From contig JACKHO010000001.1 of NCBI GenBank assembly GCA_020638955.1, positions 496,001 to 560,000 of the forward strand: a stretch of DNA of 64,000 nt, read 5' to 3'. Each line of letters opens with the position of its first letter. Position 1 is the stretch's first letter. Source of the stretch: Planctomycetaceae bacterium (lineage in GTDB: Bacteria; Planctomycetota; Planctomycetia; Planctomycetales; Planctomycetaceae). A model generated the notes under the pieces. The model did no database searches. It saw nothing but the letters and a program-made list of their open reading frames with translations, and was not told where the DNA came from. Of this stretch, positions 15,863 to 24,582 are shown piece after piece. The translations under genes and the position numbers were made by a program.

Positions 15863-18800
15863 ATGCGACTGACAGACATTCAAATCAACGGCTTCGGCGT
15901 GCTGAAAGATTTGACACTGGCCGATATTGCCCCGGGGCTACAGGTTATTCATGGTGCCAATGGTTCTGGCAAGACGACCATTCTGCACTTCATTCGCGGC
16001 GTCTTCTGCGGGTTCGCCGACGCCCGACGACTTAAGCTACTCCCTCCCGTCAAAGGTGGCACGCCAGGCGGCAGTTTGGGCGTGAGATATCGCGACGCCA
16101 ACTACAGCGCCATTCGTCACGTCCGACTCGACGAAATGGACGCGCTGGCAATTAATCATACCCATGGGAAGACAACCGATGTCCCCGGCCTGCGAAACGA
16201 ATTTCATCGCGTCGACAGCGAACTCTTCTCCCAGTTATTTGCCGTTGGGAATTACGAATCTCACGCACTCGAACCGCTGGTCCGGCTCGCACTGCGGGAC
16301 AACATTCCTCTGCGAGGAAAAACGGAATCGGCCCATTGGCTCGTCCAGCGAATGGAAACTGTACGGAAAGAACGGGAAGACCTGTTCACCGGCATGCCGT
16401 CCAAGGGGAAACTTGAAGAACTGCAGGCCCGCAAGGCGGAACTGACTCGCGAGGTGGCGCGGCTCTCGTCAGATCGTGAAACACAGCACAATTCGTGGAC
16501 CGAGAAAGTCCGACGTCTCGAAAGTGCGCTCAAGGTACTGCAGCACCGAATTAACTGGCTGCACGGCGAACTCCAGCAGGTTCAGTCCGATCTCACCGAG
16601 ACGAACGACCGGTTGTGGTCGCGTCGCGTGGAGGTCATCCGCGAAGAGCAGATTGTCGAACGCCCGGGTGTGCCGACGACTCCCGACTGGGTTACCGCCA
16701 TTCAGGAAATTGATGAGCAAATCCGTCACTCGCAGCAGGTGCTCAAAGACTTGGCGGCATCTCGCATGCAGGTTTCGATGAAAACCGCGGGATATGCCGG
16801 CGTCGAAGTTCCAGAAGTCGAGACGTACTTCCAGCGGCATCGGGCAGCAATCCGGCAACTGGAACTGCAGACGGAACGGTTCGCCCTTATCGAACAAACT
16901 CTCGACTCGGCCCGCTCCGTCAAGCAGTGCGTGTGTGATCAACTCACAACAGACATCAGCTCGACGCTACAGTCCATTCGGCAGCAAATCTACCTGATTT
17001 GCCAGGAACTCAGCCGCCAGCAGTCGGTACATCATCAGGTGTTGCTGCAGTCGCAACGCGAAAGCATCGATGCCTGTGAACTGGAAGTGACTCGCCAAAT
17101 CCAACGACTGCGACTCCGACGCGATCAACTCCTGCACGAAGCCGGACGCACAAGCGACGAGTTGCTTCAGCATCGTACCTTGCATGACTCCGAGCACTGC
17201 CGTTGCGACAACCATACGACGTATGTGAACGGCTTGCCGGAGTCCGTCGTCGCGGGTGTACCCGTGCAAGAAGTCATTATTAATGAACGAACCCAGGAAG
17301 TCTCGAATGCCCGTCCCGGAGATGCCGACCTCGCCCTGCGATTGAATCTTCGCAAGCGACAACTTCAGCGGGACTGGTGGGCCACACAGTCGGAATGGTG
17401 TCGCATCCAGGGCGAATTGCGTGAGCTGTTAAAGCAACCGCACCAGTTCGCCGCCGAATCGTCCCTCGACGCTCTTCGCTACGAGCTGTCCTCGGTCACG
17501 CAGCGCCTCGCCGACGCCCGCGAACAATGGCAGTCACTGGCCATGCTGCAACAGGTTCTGCAGACCACCGAGCAGAAGTTGAAAGTTGAGACGGAATCAC
17601 CCGTGATTAAGGAAAGTTCTCGACTGCTCAACCGACTGACAAGCGGTCGCTATCCCCGGTTCTTGTTCGAGGCAGAAGGAAATCAACTGTTGGTGCAGAG
17701 CGAATCTGGCGAGAGGCTTCCGCTACACATTCTGAGTCGGGGCACACTGGATCAAGCCGCCTTTGCGTTTCGCCTGGCTCTCTGGAAAGAATATGTCGGT
17801 CGCGGCGTGAAACTCCCGTTGTTCCTGGATGATGTCCTCAACGACAGCGACGAAGACCGTTTGCGAATTGCTGTCGACGTACTCATTGAGTACAGCCAAA
17901 TCCAGCAAATCGTGTTCTTCACCTGTCAGGAACATTTGGCCAATTTGTTCGACGAGGCCGGCGCCGTCGTGCGTGACTTGCCCGGCTCAGCACGTGGTCG
18001 CGTGATGAAGAATAAGACGCGTCCCCTCCCCTCCGTCGCAGTCGCATCAACTCAAACGGAACCAGTCGAGCCCGTCGCACAGCCCAGCGAACGGGAAGTC
18101 ATTCTCGCCCGGACACAGCCCGATCAACCGTACTGGCTGCAGGCCGACAGTTCGATTCTCAACGTTCCTTCGCTGAGTGTGCAAATGGCACGACGCCTGA
18201 ACACGTTAGGTGTGCGGGATGTCGCTGATCTTCTCGACCTCGACGCGTCCACGATTGAAACTCCCCTGGAGAATCTTCAGATTTCAGTCACCACACTGCG
18301 GCTGTGGCAGGCGGAATGTCGGCTACTGGTTTGCGTCGCTGGTCTCTCCGGGCGTGATGCTCAGGTGCTTGCAGCAACCGGTATTACGAATGCTTCCGAA
18401 CTCGCCGAAGTAGATGCCGAAGAATTGAGCCGCCGGATTGAGCAACTGCAACATCGCTCCGGCGAGCATATGGCTCTGACCTGGATTCCTCAGGCACGGA
18501 CATGGCCGAGTCGCGATCAAGTCACGAACTGGCGGCAATCCGCTCAACGGGCACGGTCGTATCGCGCAGCTCGTGAGTCGGTGGCGAATCGCCGTGCGGG
18601 CCGTCGGTCGGGACGTCGCACTGCAGAACGGACACAAAGAGGTTACGCATTCGAGTCTCGCGGTCGTCGTGATTCACAACGACAATCGTCCTCAGGACGG
18701 CCCACCGTTCGCCTGCAGTCACAGCCTCAGGCTAATGAACAAAGCCGTGAGCCAGTTCGAGCAAACCCTGGCTTCGCGGTCGTGTCAGCTGCGTCGGGCG

Positions 18801-19258
18801 AATCCTCCGACTCGAAAGAATTGCGGTTCTTTCTGAATCTCGACAGCCCCGTGGTGGATGCTCCCTCCATTGGTCCGAAGATGGCAGGGCGCCTTGAGAA
18901 GATTGGCGTTCGCTGGGTGTCGGACTTGCTGAATCGCGACGCGGGCGTCATCGCTGAAAAGCTCGACTTGAAGCGAGTCAAGGAGACCGACGTCATCGCC
19001 TGGCAGCGACAGGCCTCACTGATGACGGCCGTCCCCGAAATGCGTGGTCATGACGTACAGGTGCTCGTCGCGTTGGACATAAATAGCCCGTCGCAACTTG
19101 CCGGTTATTCCCCTGAGAGTTTGTTTGCCATTGTGGGACCTTTCGTGGAAACCAACGAAGGACAACGCCTGCTCCGTTCGTCAAAGGTCCCCGACCTCGA
19201 AGAAGTGACCGACTGGATTCGGTATGCCCATCAGTCTCGTTCATTGAAGGCCGCGTAA
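15863..19258 (+). CDS. YhaN/SbcC-like SMC-type ATPase with two C-terminal DUF4332 domains
   Basis: A 1131-residue protein. The N-terminus MRLTDIQINGFGVLKDLTL leads to Walker A GANGSGKTT (31-39), as in YhaN/RecF-type AAA domains. A long coiled coil follows (about 170-560). The ABC-type signature LSRGTLDQAAFAFRLAL and Walker B FLDDVLND (D656, D657) close the ATPase at about residue 720. The rest is new relative to YhaN: a DUF4332 helix-hairpin-helix domain (about 758-880, SLSVQMARRLNTLGVRDVADL), an Arg-rich linker (about 900-960) and a second DUF4332 domain (about 990-1131, PSIGPKMAGRLEKIGVRWVS). Helix-hairpin-helix tandems and an Arg-rich linker suggest DNA binding. With the upstream Mre11-like pseudonuclease it should form an SbcCD/Rad50-like DNA clamp, possibly without nuclease activity. 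Confidence 0.85.
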   Translation: MRLTDIQINGFGVLKDLTLADIAPGLQVIHGANGSGKTTILHFIRGVFCGFADARRLKLLPPVKGGTPGGSLGVRYRDANYSAIRHVRLDEMDALAINHTHGKTTDVPGLRNEFHRVDSELFSQLFAVGNYESHALEPLVRLALRDNIPLRGKTESAHWLVQRMETVRKEREDLFTGMPSKGKLEELQARKAELTREVARLSSDRETQHNSWTEKVRRLESALKVLQHRINWLHGELQQVQSDLTETNDRLWSRRVEVIREEQIVERPGVPTTPDWVTAIQEIDEQIRHSQQVLKDLAASRMQVSMKTAGYAGVEVPEVETYFQRHRAAIRQLELQTERFALIEQTLDSARSVKQCVCDQLTTDISSTLQSIRQQIYLICQELSRQQSVHHQVLLQSQRESIDACELEVTRQIQRLRLRRDQLLHEAGRTSDELLQHRTLHDSEHCRCDNHTTYVNGLPESVVAGVPVQEVIINERTQEVSNARPGDADLALRLNLRKRQLQRDWWATQSEWCRIQGELRELLKQPHQFAAESSLDALRYELSSVTQRLADAREQWQSLAMLQQVLQTTEQKLKVETESPVIKESSRLLNRLTSGRYPRFLFEAEGNQLLVQSESGERLPLHILSRGTLDQAAFAFRLALWKEYVGRGVKLPLFLDDVLNDSDEDRLRIAVDVLIEYSQIQQIVFFTCQEHLANLFDEAGAVVRDLPGSARGRVMKNKTRPLPSVAVASTQTEPVEPVAQPSEREVILARTQPDQPYWLQADSSILNVPSLSVQMARRLNTLGVRDVADLLDLDASTIETPLENLQISVTTLRLWQAECRLLVCVAGLSGRDAQVLAATGITNASELAEVDAEELSRRIEQLQHRSGEHMALTWIPQARTWPSRDQVTNWRQSAQRARSYRAARESVANRRAGRRSGRRTAERTQRGYAFESRGRRDSQRQSSSGRPTVRLQSQPQANEQSREPVRANPGFAVVSAASGESSDSKELRFFLNLDSPVVDAPSIGPKMAGRLEKIGVRWVSDLLNRDAGVIAEKLDLKRVKETDVIAWQRQASLMTAVPEMRGHDVQVLVALDINSPSQLAGYSPESLFAIVGPFVETNEGQRLLRSSKVPDLEEVTDWIRYAHQSRSLKAA

Positions 19259-19273
19259 TACGCGTTTCACTCT

Positions 19274-19414
19274 GTAGGGTGCGTGAAGCAAGTCAACGGA
19301 ATGTGGTGGGTTGCGTCTGCGAGACGTAACACAATTGAAACGTCGATCGAAGTCGCAATGTCGATGACTTGCGTAACGCACCATTCCCTCAGACGCGGAC
19401 TCCACCCACCCTAC
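19274..19414. repeat. Palindrome-ended intergenic repeat (MITE-like)
   Basis: The 141-bp stretch begins GTAGGGTG (19274-19281) and ends with the reverse complement CACCCTAC (19407-19414). Inside it, GGTGGGTTGCGTCTGCGAG and GCGTAACGCACCATTCCCTC show further dyad symmetry. It ends exactly at the stop codon of the photolyase gene, which supplies the last bases. It may serve as a bidirectional terminator between the convergent genes. Confidence 0.6.
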
Positions 19415-20841
19415 GATTTCTTGATACTCGCAAACGCATTGAGCGCCGCTTTGCGGGCTTCCGCATGATCCACGATTGGCTCGGGATAATTGCCCCCGAG
19501 TTCGACGTTCGCCTGCCGTAGAACTTTGTCGGGAGCGGTCCAGGGAGCGTGAATCCATTTGTTCGGCAGGTCGGCGAGTTCGGGGCACCAGCGCCGGACG
19601 TAGGTGCCATCGGGGTCGAATTTGGTTCCCTGTGTAATGGGGTTAAACACGCGGAAGTACGGCGCGGCATCGGCACCGCAGCCGGAAACCCATTGCCAGC
19701 CGAGTTGATTGTTGGCGAGATCGGCATCGACCAGCGTGTCCCAGAACCAGCGTGCCCCTTCCTTCCAGTCGATGAGTAAATCCTTCGTCAGGAATGATCC
19801 CACAATCATGCGGACGCGGTTGTGCATCCAACCGGTGGTCCACAGTTCACGCATCCCCGCATCGACAATGGGATAACCTGTTTGCCCTCGCTGCCAGCGT
19901 TCTAAATGTTCGGCGTTTTCCACCCAGGGGAAGCTGTGAAACGAGTCTCGCAATGCTTCGTTCTCGGTATGCGGAAAATGGAACATGATGGAGTGCGCAA
20001 ACTCACGCCATCCCAGTTCACTGACAAACGTTTTTACTCCCTCCTGCGACGCTGAGAGACCGCGTTGTTTCAGCTCCTCTTCAATTTGTCGTGGTGAAAT
20101 CTCTCCGAAGTGCAGATGCGGGGAGAGTCGCGACGTCGCTTTCTGGCTGGGGATGTTCCGCCCCTGTGAATAGTCTTTAACGGCGCGAGTCAAAAACCCG
20201 TCCATCGCCGCACGAGCCCCCGCTTCGCCGGGAGTCCAGTGTTTGGGGAACTCGGCATCCCAAGGAATACGCGGAAGAAAACTCAAGCTGTCGATGGACT
20301 CACTTCTCAGCGGCAACTCAGACGCCGTTAACCGCGTCGGTGCTGGAAGCGGTGCAACCTGTTGGCGCGACTCCTGACACGCACGCCAGAATGGTGTGAA
20401 AACCTGGTAAGGCGTCCCCTGCTTCGTTAGCACCTCCCAAGGTTCGACCAGCAGTGAGCCGTTGAAACTGGCAACGGTCAATCCCCGCGACGCGAGGTTG
20501 GATTTAATCTGTTCGTCGCGCTTGCGAATGACGGACTCATAACGTCGATTCCAGAAAATGGCATCCGCCCCCGTCTCCTTGAGGACCTCATCCAGGACCG
20601 ATTCACTGGCCCCCTCTCGCACAACCAGCGGCGATCCCAGTTCCGCGCACGTCTCCTGTAGCCGACTCAAGGAGTGATGCAGCCACCACTTCGAACACGA
20701 ACCCGTCGGCCACTCCGCTTCTTCTTCATCAGACCAGATGAACAACGGAATAACCGGCCCACCACGCTCCACCGCCGCCTGCAGTGCCGGATTGTCCCCC
20801 ACACGCAAGTCCCGCCGAAACCAAACTACCGAACCGCTCAT
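19411..20841 (-). CDS. phrB: Deoxyribodipyrimidine photolyase
   Basis: A 476-residue cryptochrome/photolyase. The N-terminal antenna domain begins SVVWFRRDLRVGDNPAL and continues IPLFIWSDEEE. The FAD-binding domain contains RNIPSQKATSRLSPHLHFGE, WREFAHSIMFHFP, GYPIVDAGMRELWTTGWMHN and RMIVGSFLTKDLLIDW, then GWQWVSGCGADAAPYFRVFN, which are the class I photolyase signatures including the tryptophans used for FAD reduction. It repairs UV-induced cyclobutane pyrimidine dimers using light. Length is typical (450-480). It is convergent with the YhaN-like gene, separated by a palindromic repeat. Upstream (20842-21105) there is no gene. Confidence 0.95.
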   Translation of the reverse strand: MSGSVVWFRRDLRVGDNPALQAAVERGGPVIPLFIWSDEEEAEWPTGSCSKWWLHHSLSRLQETCAELGSPLVVREGASESVLDEVLKETGADAIFWNRRYESVIRKRDEQIKSNLASRGLTVASFNGSLLVEPWEVLTKQGTPYQVFTPFWRACQESRQQVAPLPAPTRLTASELPLRSESIDSLSFLPRIPWDAEFPKHWTPGEAGARAAMDGFLTRAVKDYSQGRNIPSQKATSRLSPHLHFGEISPRQIEEELKQRGLSASQEGVKTFVSELGWREFAHSIMFHFPHTENEALRDSFHSFPWVENAEHLERWQRGQTGYPIVDAGMRELWTTGWMHNRVRMIVGSFLTKDLLIDWKEGARWFWDTLVDADLANNQLGWQWVSGCGADAAPYFRVFNPITQGTKFDPDGTYVRRWCPELADLPNKWIHAPWTAPDKVLRQANVELGGNYPEPIVDHAEARKAALNAFASIKKS

Positions 20842-21012
20842 TGTCTATGCCGATTTTCGTCGAAAAGAAATCAATGCGGCGATTGTAGACACGGCCAGCG
20901 AATAGGCCATGTTAGTCGAGCGTGGCTGGGGTCAAATTGCTGAGTTGGATTTCCCTAACACAAATGACGTGAACAGCAATTTACCCCCAGTGAATTGGAC
21001 TCATACCTCGCC

Positions 21013-21077
21013 CTGTGGGCAATCTGTCGACCGGTCCAAAATCGAACCCAATGCGATTCGCGACAGATTGACCACAG
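21013..21077. repeat. Palindromic interspersed repeat (CTGTGGG.AATCTGTCGACCG type), copy 1
   Basis: TGTGGGCAATCTGTCG and CGACAGATTGACCACA form near-perfect inverted arms around about 30 bp. The same element recurs at 32095-32158, extending into CCACCCGCCG in both. The gap 20842-21105 between the photolyase and FRG genes contains nothing else recognisable. Confidence 0.7.
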
Positions 21078-21105
21078 CCACCCGCCGCCGTCACATCTAG
21101 CCGGA

Positions 21106-22272
21106 CTATAAATTGCCCTCTGCTAGATATCGCGCCCATCCTTCTAGGTCGGGAAACAGTCGCCCAGCATGAAAACCCGTGAAATCTAGTCCACTAATCA
21201 TTTGCCCTATACGCTTGCGAAACTCCTTCAGCTTGAACTCAATCATTCGCTTCGAGTCCCGATCGCTTTGTTCATCGTATTCATTGCCATGGTGGCTCTC
21301 TTTCCAAGCCGACCTCCAATCCTTGATCTCAAACAGGATGTCCAGCGAATATAGCTGGTCCCACGGCAATATCGCTTCATTGCCATGTTCGGTCTGGTCG
21401 TACGAGTACTTGGCGAGCGATTGCGAGTAAAGGCGGTCGCTGTGTGCGCCGTGATCACTGGCGGCGTGTCCACAATAGACGAATCGGCCAGCCTGCGCTG
21501 CAATTCGACGGGTGAATACCAGCGGCACTACGATTAGTGGACCAGACGGGGCCAAAGTCATATTCCCCAGGTACCGATCCCATTCTTGCCCGCGTTCTTC
21601 AAGATGTACCGTGTGCTTCTTGCGATCTGTACTCGGTTTAAGCCGCATTGCCCATACGCGTACACAGTACTGCTCCGAATTCGGATTGGCCGAAAGATGC
21701 TCCCTAATGCGCCGCCGATACGCACCTGAAACGGCGAAATAGGCTGCGACGTACGGATTCAGAGTCCAGTCCATCAGTAGCGTCGGCAGGCCATAGTGCT
21801 GTGCCAAGCACAAGGTGTCGAAATCAGCCCAGATTTCAGCATTGAAGTCGTTGTCAGCATGGATTAGGTGTTGCGTGTATCGTCGAAATCTGTCGAGAAG
21901 TTTCTTCTGGAGGTCAATTGGCGAATTGGCATCGTGCTTGGACTTCAACGTTTCATAAGTATAGTCGCGGAGCAGCGTCGGAAGCAGCGTGTAAGCACTA
22001 CTTGATTCACCACGGAAATAGTATCGCCGCTTCTTCTCATCGTGAATCTGTGATCTCGCAATCTGTTGCATGCAGTCGTAGAACTCAGTGGGCTCGACAA
22101 CGACTCTGGCGGCCATGTCGAGAACAGGCATTGCTTCCTCGTCCTTCTTCTTCTTCTTTTCGAAGGGAAGCGGACGCTCCGGATCAGGGCTTAGTGCCGT
22201 AGTATGCCTACGTGTTTCTACAGTCTTGTCGTCCTCGTTCAAAAGCGAGTCGTCGATTTTTTTTGTGGCCAC
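21106..22272 (-). CDS. FRG-domain protein
   Basis: A 388-residue protein with the FRG domain (PF08867): YYFRGESSSAYTLLPTLLRD, the hallmark '(Y/F)RG(Q/E)....y.L.PsllR', then FDTLCLAQHYGLPTLLMDWT and NPYVAAYFA, the conserved 'aQHyGlPTrLLDWt.nplvAlfFA'. Residues 1-60 are charged, with a run of lysines. FRG proteins are often found in defence islands and as prophage cargo; their biochemical activity is unsettled. The GTG at 22272 lacks a ribosome binding site and is followed by eight A's, whereas the internal ATG near 22134 follows GAGGAAGCA, so the protein may start there and lack the lysine-rich leader. It stands alone, flanked by interspersed repeats, suggesting acquisition (inference). Confidence 0.83.
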   Translation of the reverse strand: MATKKIDDSLLNEDDKTVETRRHTTALSPDPERPLPFEKKKKKDEEAMPVLDMAARVVVEPTEFYDCMQQIARSQIHDEKKRRYYFRGESSSAYTLLPTLLRDYTYETLKSKHDANSPIDLQKKLLDRFRRYTQHLIHADNDFNAEIWADFDTLCLAQHYGLPTLLMDWTLNPYVAAYFAVSGAYRRRIREHLSANPNSEQYCVRVWAMRLKPSTDRKKHTVHLEERGQEWDRYLGNMTLAPSGPLIVVPLVFTRRIAAQAGRFVYCGHAASDHGAHSDRLYSQSLAKYSYDQTEHGNEAILPWDQLYSLDILFEIKDWRSAWKESHHGNEYDEQSDRDSKRMIEFKLKEFRKRIGQMISGLDFTGFHAGRLFPDLEGWARYLAEGNL

Positions 22273-22738
22273 GATAGAAACAACTTGAGTGAAGGGTGGT
22301 GGTTGGACGATCCGTCATCGAATTTAATCGGTGCATCCGTCCCTAGAGCAAAACGTGTACATCATTCTTTGCACGACGCTATGATCTTTTGCGTGCCAAT
22401 CCATTGTCAAGCAGATTCGGATTGAATAGCGGGTGGCCCCGGTTGCATTGCAACCGTTTGGGGCCGACGGCCCAGGAGGTTAATCCGAGTTGGCTGACAT
22501 TGTCGCGGATGTCTTTACAGATTGAAACTGGGGTGGCCGGGAAACCTCATGATCACTTCGTGATCCCAGTTTGCAAGCCAACTGGACCACCCTGTCGTCA
22601 CTCGACTGCCAGTCACCAAGCCACGCCACGCGATTGGGAGGGATCAAGAAAATCTGGATTGGTGCCTAATAGCTACTTGTTCTGGTCCGTCCTATTCACA
22701 GAGTCAAGCTTACACTCAATTGGATGGAGTTTTTGGTC
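22273..22738. other. 466-bp intergenic region with repeat-family sequence
   Basis: No gene is seen. It contains a reversed copy of the GGCC-rich interspersed repeat at 22431-22479, the hairpin GATCACTTCGTGATC near 22552, and the start of the direct repeat that duplicates the next gene. The last 60 bp should contain the promoter of the 22739 gene, which is conserved in the second copy. Confidence 0.5.
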
Positions 22739-23260
22739 ATGAGAAAAACATTGGCATTCGTTGCTGCTGCGATTTTGATTGCCGCGGGCTCAACTGCTTG
22801 CGCACTCATTGAGATCGCGGATACTGGAATTTGGCCACAAAGTTGGCCAAGTGAACTGGAACCGCTGCGCAAGCAATCCAAATCCTATTTCGGGCCGGGA
22901 TTTGGAGAAAGGCATTTTGCAATCTCATTCAAGAATCGCGAAGAGTTTGAGGCTGCCTGGCCGCACATTTTGAACGTGAAAACCCAGGGGGCTCCCATTT
23001 TTCTGGTGAATCGTCCAGGTCACTTTCTCGGCAAGAATCAAACCGGTGTCGTGATCCACTGTCCGCCTGAGGGACAACCGTTGAATCCTGAGTTGCCCAA
23101 AGGTCCGTTCGAAGGTAATCCCCATGAATTACGATTTCGATGGCGAGACACCAACTTTATCGAGTTGACGGTTGATGGAGACATCGTCGATTTGAATCGC
23201 ATCCCATTGCCAGTCGACACACCCATATTCGACGAGCGATTCGCACCACCAGCCCAATAG
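22739..23260 (+). CDS. Exported protein of unknown function, tandem copy 1
   Basis: A 173-residue protein from the ATG at 22739 (MRKTLAFVAAAILIAAGST), chosen because both copies share it; an in-frame ATG lies 15 bp upstream. The N-terminus is a signal peptide or membrane anchor; in this copy Cys follows STA, which could be a lipobox, whereas copy 2 has Tyr. The mature region contains PSELEPLRKQSKSYFGPG, FKNREEFEAAWPHILNVK, GAPIFLVNRPGHF and HELRFRWRDTNFIELTVDGD. I recognise a planctomycete-type secreted protein ('REEFEAAWPHiL.vk..GAPifLv') but no known domain or catalytic site. Function unknown. Confidence 0.75.
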   Translation: MRKTLAFVAAAILIAAGSTACALIEIADTGIWPQSWPSELEPLRKQSKSYFGPGFGERHFAISFKNREEFEAAWPHILNVKTQGAPIFLVNRPGHFLGKNQTGVVIHCPPEGQPLNPELPKGPFEGNPHELRFRWRDTNFIELTVDGDIVDLNRIPLPVDTPIFDERFAPPAQ

Positions 23261-23523
23261 CGTGCCCTACTGTCGCGGGTGGCCCCGTTTTTTGAGGATG
23301 TTGTGTCCAATTGAAACTGCACGTTCTTAGGAAACCTCTTGATCACTTCGTGATCCCCGTTTGCAAGCAAACTGGGCCACCCTGCCATCGCTCGACAGCC
23401 TGTCGCCACGCCACACGATTGGGAGGATTCAAGAAAATCTGGATTGGTGCCTAATGGCTACCTGATTTGGTCCGTCCTATTCTCAGGGTCGGGTTCATAC
23501 TCAATTGGATGGAGTATTTGGTT

Positions 23524-24045
23524 ATGAGAAAAATATTGGCATTCGTTGCTGCTGCGGTTTTGATTGCCGCAGGCTCAACTGCTTACGCGCTCTATACGAT
23601 AGCTGACACCGGAACCTGGCCACAAAGTTGGCCCAGTGAATTGGAACCGCTGCGAAAACAATCCAAATCCTATTTCGGGCCCGTCCTCGAAGCCCGGCAT
23701 TTTGCGATCCCGTTCGAAAACCGCGAAGAGTTTGAGGCTGCCTGGCCACACATACTGAAAGTGAAAACCGAGGGGGCGCCCATTTTTCTGGTGAATCGTC
23801 CAGGTCACTTTCTCGGTAAGAATCAAACCGGTGTCGTGGTCCACTGTCCGCCTGAGGGACAACCGTTGAATCCTGAGTTGCCCAAAGGTCCGTTCGAAGG
23901 TAATCCCCATGAATTACGATTTCGATGGCGAGGCACCAATTTTATCGAGTTGACCGTTGATGGAGACATCGTGGATTTGAATCGCATCCCTTTGCCGCCC
24001 GATACGCCCATTTTCGATGAGCGATTCACACCAGTCACTCAATAA
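23524..24045 (+). CDS. Exported protein of unknown function, tandem copy 2
   Basis: The 173-residue paralogue of the preceding gene (MRKILAFVAAAVLIAAGST). Differences include Tyr for the possible lipobox Cys, VLEARHFAIPFENREEF for the region before the conserved AAWPHIL, and small C-terminal changes (PPDTPIFDERFTPVTQ). No frameshift or stop has accumulated, so both copies seem to be under selection or recently duplicated. The signal sequence is retained, so export to the periplasm is expected. Function unknown. Confidence 0.75.
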   Translation: MRKILAFVAAAVLIAAGSTAYALYTIADTGTWPQSWPSELEPLRKQSKSYFGPVLEARHFAIPFENREEFEAAWPHILKVKTEGAPIFLVNRPGHFLGKNQTGVVVHCPPEGQPLNPELPKGPFEGNPHELRFRWRGTNFIELTVDGDIVDLNRIPLPPDTPIFDERFTPVTQ

Positions 24046-24082
24046 CGTGTTGTGCCGCCACCCACACATTTTTGAGTCCATC

Positions 24083-24514
24083 CTAAATATCCGTCTTTGA
24101 CAGTCGCTCGTTGATTTCTTCCAGCGGAATAAGTTCGCCCTGGCCTGATCCGGGGCAGCTGCGGCAGGTGTCTGCCCAGGCGGCGGGGGTGGCGATGTTG
24201 CTTTTCCAGAAGGGCCAGGTGCGGCACTGGATGGGACGGACTGGATAGACGGTGCATCCTCGCGTTTTCGGGTCGAGGTAAATGCAGTCGCCGTTTGCGT
24301 ACTCTGCCAATGAAAGCTTTCCACGGGCTGGCCGCGTGTGCATGAGTCGGACTTCGCCAATGGGTTTGTCGAGATGCTCAGCAATCGCCCGCAGATCCTC
24401 CTCGGTCACCCAGACAAATCCGCTCGAACCGGTGCAGCAGTCACCGCACTGAGTGCAGGTGAACTGCAATCCTTCGTGGTACCAGGGGAGTTGATTGTCT
24501 TGGGGGGCGGACAT
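24083..24514 (-). CDS. YkgJ-family cysteine-cluster protein
   Basis: A 143-residue soluble protein with the CxxCxxCC cluster (FTCTQCGDCCTGSSGFVWV), then GDCIYLDPKTRGCTVYPVRPI (read in parts) with CIYL...C.VY..RP.QCR, and TCRSCPGSGQG near the end. This is the metal (zinc or iron) chelating domain of PF03692 (YkgJ/FliB family). Members are thought to bind a metal or Fe-S cluster; exact function is unsettled. The CCA-adding enzyme gene lies 68 bp upstream on the same strand, so the two may be co-transcribed, but a functional link is not evident. Confidence 0.88.
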   Translation of the reverse strand: MSAPQDNQLPWYHEGLQFTCTQCGDCCTGSSGFVWVTEEDLRAIAEHLDKPIGEVRLMHTRPARGKLSLAEYANGDCIYLDPKTRGCTVYPVRPIQCRTWPFWKSNIATPAAWADTCRSCPGSGQGELIPLEEINERLSKTDI

Positions 24515-24582
24515 GGCAAGAGGTTGAAATGGTTGAGTGTGGCTACACCACAGTTGAGATGGTCGAGAGTTAAGTCGCTGGT

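Larger units (their letters stand above)
22431..24045 (+). repeat. Tandem duplication of a gene with its upstream region
   Basis: Unit 1 (22431-23260) and unit 2 (23277-24045) share the promoter-side sequence (GATCACTTCGTGATCCC, GGATTGGTGCCTAAT, GGTCCGTCCTATTC, CTCAATTGGATGGAGT) and the whole coding region. Coding parts have equal length (522 bp). Identity is highest in the 3' halves and lower around codons 25-60 and in the upstream part, a pattern that partial gene conversion would produce. Confidence 0.8.
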
